The position numbers were made by a program, and so were the translations under genes. Source: Desulfobacteraceae bacterium (GTDB lineage: Bacteria > Desulfobacterota > Desulfobacteria > Desulfobacterales > JAABTS01). Taken from it: DNA of 60,101 nt. Shown piece after piece: positions 55,494 through 60,101 of this stretch. The DNA is taken from assembly GCA_011389735.1 (NCBI GenBank), contig JAABTS010000012.1, forward strand, positions 1 to 60,101, given 5' to 3'. The notes beneath the pieces are model-generated. The model saw only the letters and a list, made by a program, of their open reading frames with translations, was not told the origin of the DNA and ran no database searches. Positions within the stretch are counted from its first letter, which is position 1; each line of letters begins with the position of its first letter.

Positions 55494-56771
55494 ATGAGTG
55501 AAGACTACCGTTCAATGTGGAAAAATCTTGGGCTTGATCTTGAAGGACACGACGCATTACTCGGCGTGTTGGGTAAAGCTTACCAGGATATTTATCTATC
55601 TCAAAAAAACCGGCCCGAAGGCATGGGGTATTTTGATTTTGTCATGAGCGAGGTGCATGGCCTGCGAATCAAGGAGCTTCTGGATGAAAAAGCGGCCGGT
55701 CGCAGAATTATCGGGTCGTACTGTGTGTTCGTACCCGAAGAAATTGTTTTGGCCGCCAACGCAACTTTGGTGGGACTTTGTTCCGGCGCGGATTTCGCTA
55801 TGGAAGAAGTTGAAAAACTCCTGCCGCGAAACACCTGCGCTCTGATCAAGTCATCTTTCGGGTTCAAGCTCGGCAAGGTCTGCCCTTATCTTGAAAGCGC
55901 CGACATGATCGTTGGAGAAAACACCTGCGACGGCAAAAAGAAAGCCTATGAATCCATGAATGATCTGGTTGAGAATCTCTATGTCATGGATTTGCCCCAG
56001 GTCAAGTCTGAAAACGGCAAGTCCCTTCTCAGGTCGGAATACATTCGTTTCAAGGCGGCGGTGGAAAATCTCACAGGTGTTTCAGTTACTGCGGAATCCC
56101 TGAAAGAAGCCATCAGAACCGTAAACGCCAAACGTTCAGCCATTCATAGACTCTCATCTCTTCGAAAAGCCGATCCGGCGCCGATCTCAGGGCTGGACGC
56201 CCTGCTGGCCAACCAGGTTTTCTTTTACGACAACCCCGCCCGATTTACGGAATCCGTGAACAAGATCTGCGATGAACTGGAACAGCGGATTGCAGACAAA
56301 AAAGGCGTTTTCCCGGAAAAAGCACCCCGTATTCTTGTTTCCGGCTGCCCTCAAGCAGTGCCCAATTGGAAGCTGCCCATGATCGTGGAAGCAGCCGGCG
56401 CCGTAATCGTAGGCGAGGAATCCTGCGTGGGCGAACGCGGGACTCGCAACCTGACCGATGATTCGGGGGAAACGGTGGAACAAATGCTGGACGCCATTGT
56501 TGACCGCTATTTTCAGGTGGACTGCGCCATTTTTACGCCTAATCCGGACCGCCTGGACCATATCCGGGAAATGATCGCCGCATACAAGGCCGACGGCGTA
56601 ATCCATTACGGTCTGCAGTTCTGCCAGCCTTACCTGATGGAATCCATACCGGTTGAAAAAGCGCTGGAAGAAAAAAACATTCCTTGTTTGCGCATTGAAA
56701 CCGATTACGGCGCGGAGGACGCCGGCCAGTTGAAAACACGCATTGAAGCGTTTGTCGAACAACTTCGCTAA
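55494..56771 (+). CDS. Double-cubane-cluster / 2-hydroxyacyl-CoA dehydratase D-component-like protein
   Basis: It has 425 residues and a strong ribosome site (GAGGAGGG). It belongs to the HgdB/BcrB/FldB superfamily of Fe-S proteins that perform ATP-driven low-potential reductions with an activator. The pattern resembles the YjiM/double-cubane group: GSYCVFVPEEIVLAANATLV, GKVCPYLESADMIVGENTCD, ILVSGCPQAVPNWK (near residue 280), VGEESCVGERGTRNL (near 306), DCAIFTPNPDRLDHI and YGLQFCQPYLME. At least ten cysteines are available as cluster ligands. The activator (HgdC-type ATPase) is not adjacent and intact. A NitT/TauT-type ABC transporter follows 45 bases later, which suggests the imported compound is its substrate. 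Confidence 0.88.
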   Translation: MSEDYRSMWKNLGLDLEGHDALLGVLGKAYQDIYLSQKNRPEGMGYFDFVMSEVHGLRIKELLDEKAAGRRIIGSYCVFVPEEIVLAANATLVGLCSGADFAMEEVEKLLPRNTCALIKSSFGFKLGKVCPYLESADMIVGENTCDGKKKAYESMNDLVENLYVMDLPQVKSENGKSLLRSEYIRFKAAVENLTGVSVTAESLKEAIRTVNAKRSAIHRLSSLRKADPAPISGLDALLANQVFFYDNPARFTESVNKICDELEQRIADKKGVFPEKAPRILVSGCPQAVPNWKLPMIVEAAGAVIVGEESCVGERGTRNLTDDSGETVEQMLDAIVDRYFQVDCAIFTPNPDRLDHIREMIAAYKADGVIHYGLQFCQPYLMESIPVEKALEEKNIPCLRIETDYGAEDAGQLKTRIEAFVEQLR

Positions 56772-56816
56772 CAAAAATAAAACCAGATAGGAAATATTAT
56801 GCAAGGAGAATCAATT

Positions 56817-57980
56817 ATGCATCCCAGGAATTTCAACCTGTTTCAAAAAGCCACATCTCGATTCTTGATTAATATAAGTATCGTTCTATTCATTTTCTTT
56901 TTCATTTTTGTTTCCGGATCAGGGGCTTACGATAAGCACACTCCGCGACTTTATCTTGGATATGTTTTTACTACGCATCATACCCCGCTGATGGCGGCTA
57001 TTGACCAGGGGGAGGCGTTTAAGCCGAGCGGCGCATGGCTCAAACCCATGGTAGACCGGCAAAAATATGAGTTGCTGGATAAATCCGGAAATTCCCTGGC
57101 AGTCATCAATTTGATTGTATCTAAAAGCGGCTCGGAAACCTCCACGCTGTTCGCTCAGGGCCGGATGGATATCGGACTATCCTCCAGTACAGCCTTTATC
57201 AGTGGTATCGATAAGGGAACAGCGATGAAAATACTCTGCCCCCTCCACGTCGACGGCATGGGCATGGTATTTCCCAAGGATAGCCAGCTTTCCGGATGGA
57301 AAGATGTCCACGACTATATAAAAAAATCGAAAAATCCGGTCAAAATTGGCTATCATTCACCGACCAGCGCTCCTCGTATCGTTTTTGAAGGAGCTCTTAA
57401 CAAGGCCGGTCTGAGCATTACCGAAGACGCCGCTAACCTGGATGCTGACATTTTGTTGGTCGATCTTAAATCGACCGCTAATCTGATACCAGCATTAGTC
57501 AGTAATCAAGTGGATTGCTGGGTCGGTCCGGCACCGCATCCGTCAGTGGCTGAATATAAAGGCGTGGGACATGTCGCCCTCGATTCCCGCGACTTGCCGC
57601 CGCAAGGTGAATGGCATGATTTCCCCTGTTGCGTCATGGGCGCCAGTGAAGCGTTGATTCAAGAAAGTCCCCAGGTTGTCCAGGCGATGACCGACCTGAT
57701 GACCGCCGCCGGCAACTGGTGTAATATGAATAAGGCCCAGGCTGCGGAAATCACCGGCAAATGGATCGGCGCGCCCACCGCGGCCATCGCAAAATCAACG
57801 ATTATCTATACGACCAACCCAAGCTCTAACTGGATGCGGGGCGAAGCGATTTTCATGGAGATTTTGAACAGTATGAAAAAGCTGAAAGGCCGTTTCCAGG
57901 GAAAAACACTCAAAGAGGTTGAAAACGATATTTATGATTTCCGGTTTATCCGCGCCTCTTTGAAAAACCAGGGGCTTTAG
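56817..57980 (+). CDS. ABC transporter substrate-binding protein (NitT/TauT type)
   Basis: This is the periplasmic binding protein of a nitrate/sulfonate/taurine-type ABC importer. It has 387 residues from the ATG at 56817, preceded by AAGGAG 8 bases upstream; an ATG at 56799 is less well placed. A signal or membrane anchor lies at residues 18-40 (FLINISIVLFIFFFIFVSGSG). The mature part begins PRLYLGYVFTTHHTPLMAAI and continues with SETSTLFAQGRMDIGLSSST, a family ligand-loop stretch. The ligand is unknown. Genes for the permease and ATPase follow. Confidence 0.88.
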   Translation: MHPRNFNLFQKATSRFLINISIVLFIFFFIFVSGSGAYDKHTPRLYLGYVFTTHHTPLMAAIDQGEAFKPSGAWLKPMVDRQKYELLDKSGNSLAVINLIVSKSGSETSTLFAQGRMDIGLSSSTAFISGIDKGTAMKILCPLHVDGMGMVFPKDSQLSGWKDVHDYIKKSKNPVKIGYHSPTSAPRIVFEGALNKAGLSITEDAANLDADILLVDLKSTANLIPALVSNQVDCWVGPAPHPSVAEYKGVGHVALDSRDLPPQGEWHDFPCCVMGASEALIQESPQVVQAMTDLMTAAGNWCNMNKAQAAEITGKWIGAPTAAIAKSTIIYTTNPSSNWMRGEAIFMEILNSMKKLKGRFQGKTLKEVENDIYDFRFIRASLKNQGL

Positions 57981-58007
57981 GCCCTAATAAACGACGAAGC
58001 GCTGTTC

Positions 58008-58862
58008 ATGCTATCCGATTCGACCATGAAATCTCAAGTCACTTCTATACTAATACCGGTCATTGTGCCCGTTCTGTTGATAATTGTATGGATTTACGCC
58101 GCCTTGAAGATCGGCAACCAGGTCATTCTGCCGCCGATCGACAATGTTTTGAACCTGCTGGCAAACCCCACGGAAAATCTTATCAGCATGGGATCATTGG
58201 CAAGCAACATTACCGTGAGTCTGGTACGGGTGCTGATGGGATATTTGTTGGCGGCTTCAGTTGGAATCCCCTTGGGCGTGATCATGGGTTATTACGCCCT
58301 GGTTTTTCGGCTGATGAATACGTTTCTCAACTTATTTCGTCCGATTCCACCACTGGCTTGGGTTCCTCTGGTAATGGCCTGGTTCGGCGTGGCAAGCATG
58401 GCCACCGCTTTCGGAGTCGAAACCGGTAAGCTATACATTTATTTGAACAATTTGAAGTTTTCGATGATTTTCATTATTTTTATCGGCGGTTTTTACCCGA
58501 TCCTGACCAGTTCCATCCATGGCGTGGCCGGCGTCAACCGTACCTTGATCGACTCAGCCAGGGTATTGGGAGCCAGTGAATTGCAGGTGTTTCGCAAAGT
58601 GTTGCTGCCGGCGGCCATGCCGTCCATTATCAATGGTCTGCGGATCGGTCTCGGGATTTCTTGGATGTGCTTGGTGTCGGCGGAAATGCTGCCGGGGAGT
58701 ATTTCCGGAGTTGGTTATCTGATTACGCATGCTTATACATTGGCGTCCATCGACATCGTCATCGCGGGTATGATCAGCATCGGCATAGTGGGAATGACGA
58801 TGGACAGAATTTTTCATCACATCGAAAACAGGAGGTATGCCTGGCAGAGGCTGACACGGTAA
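58008..58862 (+). CDS. ABC transporter permease (SsuC/TauC-like)
   Basis: This is the inner-membrane channel of the NitT/TauT-type importer. It has 284 residues and about six hydrophobic segments. The EAA-loop that contacts the ATPase is DSARVLGASELQVFRKVLLP, with AAMPSIINGLRIGLG after it, near residues 183-217. The start is 58008 or the in-frame ATG at 58026; neither has a good ribosome site, so translation is probably coupled to the upstream gene 27 bases away. Confidence 0.92.
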   Translation: MLSDSTMKSQVTSILIPVIVPVLLIIVWIYAALKIGNQVILPPIDNVLNLLANPTENLISMGSLASNITVSLVRVLMGYLLAASVGIPLGVIMGYYALVFRLMNTFLNLFRPIPPLAWVPLVMAWFGVASMATAFGVETGKLYIYLNNLKFSMIFIIFIGGFYPILTSSIHGVAGVNRTLIDSARVLGASELQVFRKVLLPAAMPSIINGLRIGLGISWMCLVSAEMLPGSISGVGYLITHAYTLASIDIVIAGMISIGIVGMTMDRIFHHIENRRYAWQRLTR

Positions 58863-58865
58863 CCG

Positions 58866-59657
58866 ATGTCCCGGGGCAGTATTGATATGACGGTGATTTT
58901 AAGCGCCAATCAAGTTTGCAAGATCTTTTGGACCAATAACGGCGACCGGATCAGGGCCGTTGACACAGTATGTCTTTCCGTTATGGAAAACGATTTTGTT
59001 TGTATCGTGGGGCCGTCAGGGTGCGGCAAATCGACCTTTTTGCGGATCACCGCGGGTTTGGAACCAGCCAGCTCGGGAGATGTTCGATTTCGTGGATTGG
59101 AAATCAAAAAACCTCTCCCGCAGATCGGCCTGGTCTTTCAGGAATATTCGCTTTTCCCATGGTTGCCTGTCATTGACAATGTCGCCTCCGGGCCTGAGTT
59201 CGCAGGAATGAAGAAGGCGAAGCGTTTGGATCTCGCCCGGCATTATCTCGATGTCGTGGGAATGACGGAATTCGCTGCCGCCTTTCCCCACGAGCTTTCC
59301 GGCGGCATGCGCCAGAGGGTGGCCATTGCCAGGGCGTTTGCCAATGACCCCGAGATTCTGTTGATGGATGAACCCTTCGGTTCCCTGGATGCGCATACCC
59401 GGATTCTGATGCAGAAAGAGCTGCTGAGGATCTGGGAAACCCATCGAAAAACCATACTATTTGTGACACACAGCGTGGATGAAGCTGTGTATCTGGCGGA
59501 TCGTGTGGTCGTCATGTCGGCTCGGCCAGGCAAAATTAAAGAAATCCATAAAATTGATATGGGGCGCCCCAGAAGCAGGGCGAATCCATCTTATGGAGAG
59601 CTTACTGACCGGATTTTACAACAGTTGGAGCAGGAAGTCATGGGATTGAAAAACTGA
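58866..59657 (+). CDS. ABC transporter ATP-binding protein (SsuB/TauB-like)
   Basis: This is the ATPase driving the importer. It has 263 residues, or 256 from the in-frame ATG at 58887. Walker A is IVGPSGCGKSTFLRI near residue 49, the Q-loop is GLVFQEYSLFPW, the signature is LSGGMRQRVAIARA, Walker B is ILLMDEPFGSLDAHT, and the switch histidine lies in LFVTHSVDEAVYLAD. It begins 3 bases after the permease stop. Just after its stop lies the activator/dehydratase scar. Confidence 0.95.
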   Translation: MSRGSIDMTVILSANQVCKIFWTNNGDRIRAVDTVCLSVMENDFVCIVGPSGCGKSTFLRITAGLEPASSGDVRFRGLEIKKPLPQIGLVFQEYSLFPWLPVIDNVASGPEFAGMKKAKRLDLARHYLDVVGMTEFAAAFPHELSGGMRQRVAIARAFANDPEILLMDEPFGSLDAHTRILMQKELLRIWETHRKTILFVTHSVDEAVYLADRVVVMSARPGKIKEIHKIDMGRPRSRANPSYGELTDRILQQLEQEVMGLKN

Positions 59658-59676
59658 ATAATATTGAACAGATTGG

Positions 59677-59818
59677 ATGCAATTTGCCGGAATCGATATC
59701 GGGCAACGCACCATCGAACATTCCCTGCATGCGCCTGCATATCGAAATCGATTACGGCGTGGAAGACACAGGACAGTTGAAAACAAGCATCGAAGCTTTT
59801 ATAGAACAGGTAAGATAA
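59677..59818 (+). pseudogene. Fused remnant: activator N-terminus joined to dehydratase C-terminus
   Basis: The ATG at 59677 starts MQFAGIDIGQRTIE, which looks like the first residues of a 2-hydroxyacyl-CoA dehydratase activator (ASKHA ATPase phosphate loop, GIDxGxxT). After about 14 codons a different frame becomes homologous to the end of the double-cubane gene. IPCMRLHIEIDYGVEDTGQL, then KTSIEAFIEQVR and TAA at 59818, resembles IPCLRIETDYGAEDAGQL then KTRIEAFVEQLR at 56682-56771. The junction is near 59710-59720. The simplest reading is a deletion that removed the rest of an activator and nearly all of a dehydratase gene. Confidence 0.7.
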
Positions 59819-59892
59819 AAACCTCATGACCGGGCCGCTCACCCCCGGCCATGAAAATGTATTTTCACGATAAAAATGAAGGAATTGTTTCC

Positions 59893-60101
59893 ATGTTACA
59901 TTATTTTAACAATCCTGCGCATGGTTTAAATCTATCCCGGCAGTGTATGCACTGGTTCGGAATAAAGGCGGCTGTGTCGGCAGCATGGCGCCATGGCCCT
60001 GAGCGTCTGGATTGGATCGAGGAAAACTGCATGGCCTGCGCTTTTACACCGAATCCGGATCGGCTGGATGAGATATCAATGTGGCTGATTCCATATATTA
60101 A
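59893..60101 (+). CDS. Partial ORF with dehydratase-like motif, runs off the window
   Basis: An ATG at 59893, preceded by GAAGGAATTG, opens at least 69 codons to the window edge: MLHYFNNPAHGLNLSRQCMH and so on. Residues 44-69 include LDWIEENCMACAFTPNPDRL then DEISMWL. The CA.FTPNPDRLDxI part matches DCAIFTPNPDRLDHI in the double-cubane gene, where it stands near residue 350 rather than 55. So it is either another dehydratase-family fragment or the start of a gene sharing this motif. The start codon and continuity need the sequence beyond the window. Confidence 0.45.
   Translation, partial: MLHYFNNPAHGLNLSRQCMHWFGIKAAVSAAWRHGPERLDWIEENCMACAFTPNPDRLDEISMWLIPYI

Overview
The window reads as chromosome of a Gram-negative anaerobe of the Desulfobacterota (sulfate-reducer-like 'deltaproteobacteria'). 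This is inferred from gene content: a TRAP transporter with a paired chemoreceptor, a minimal SufC-SufB operon, a ferredoxin:thioredoxin-reductase-like protein, rubrerythrin, a wax ester synthase/DGAT, a double-cubane-cluster (2-hydroxyacyl-CoA dehydratase-like) protein, Mpl and PBP1C. I cannot name the species.

Layout. 1-676 is non-coding with direct repeats. 677-5002 (+) holds TRAP transporter dctPQM and a methyl-accepting chemotaxis protein. 5245-13896 (-) holds a CDF metal exporter, a tightly overlapping operon sufC-sufB-HPr fusion-ispD-glycosyltransferase, RNase P RNA, a zinc-ribbon coiled-coil protein and a Nif3-like protein. 14053-19308 (-) holds core genes: a CAT-anticodon tRNA, rpoD, dnaG, hisA, tRNA-Ala and tRNA-Pro. 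19732-21500 (+) holds a nitroreductase, then glutaredoxin, FTR-like protein and a degenerate HATPase-like protein. A MASE3 hybrid kinase (-), an orphan anti-sigma protein, a small secreted protein, a UvrD-type helicase and a zinc-ribbon/PilZ protein follow. 29170-34048 (-) holds DUF89, metF, mpl and hemL. 34279-35058 (+) is a Tpt1/KptA-like protein lacking catalytic residues. 35285-43707 (+) is a 2007-residue secreted NHL/caspase-like/TSP3 protein overlapping pbpC. 43802-48777 (+) is an operon of three GT-C membrane glycosyltransferases. UspA and small membrane proteins follow, then a WS/DGAT with a cysteine/histidine tail, and a rubrerythrin-unknown-ferredoxin trio.

The right end (about 54927-60101) looks like an accessory island. 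It holds a transposase relic, a double-cubane-cluster-type protein, and a complete NitT/TauT-type ABC transporter. After these comes a scar in which the first codons of a 2-hydroxyacyl-CoA dehydratase activator are joined to the last codons of a dehydratase, then another related ORF running off the window. The hypothesis is uptake of a small substrate followed by its reduction by the cluster protein.

The most pervasive unexplained signal is a family of about 105-115 bp imperfect palindromes, with ends like TATAGGTTTTCAGAAATT and its complement. They are scattered through the intergenic gaps. Full copies, half copies and collapsed copies of about 38 bp are all present. They look like a non-autonomous mobile element (MITE-like) or a structured-RNA repeat, and I recognise no named family.
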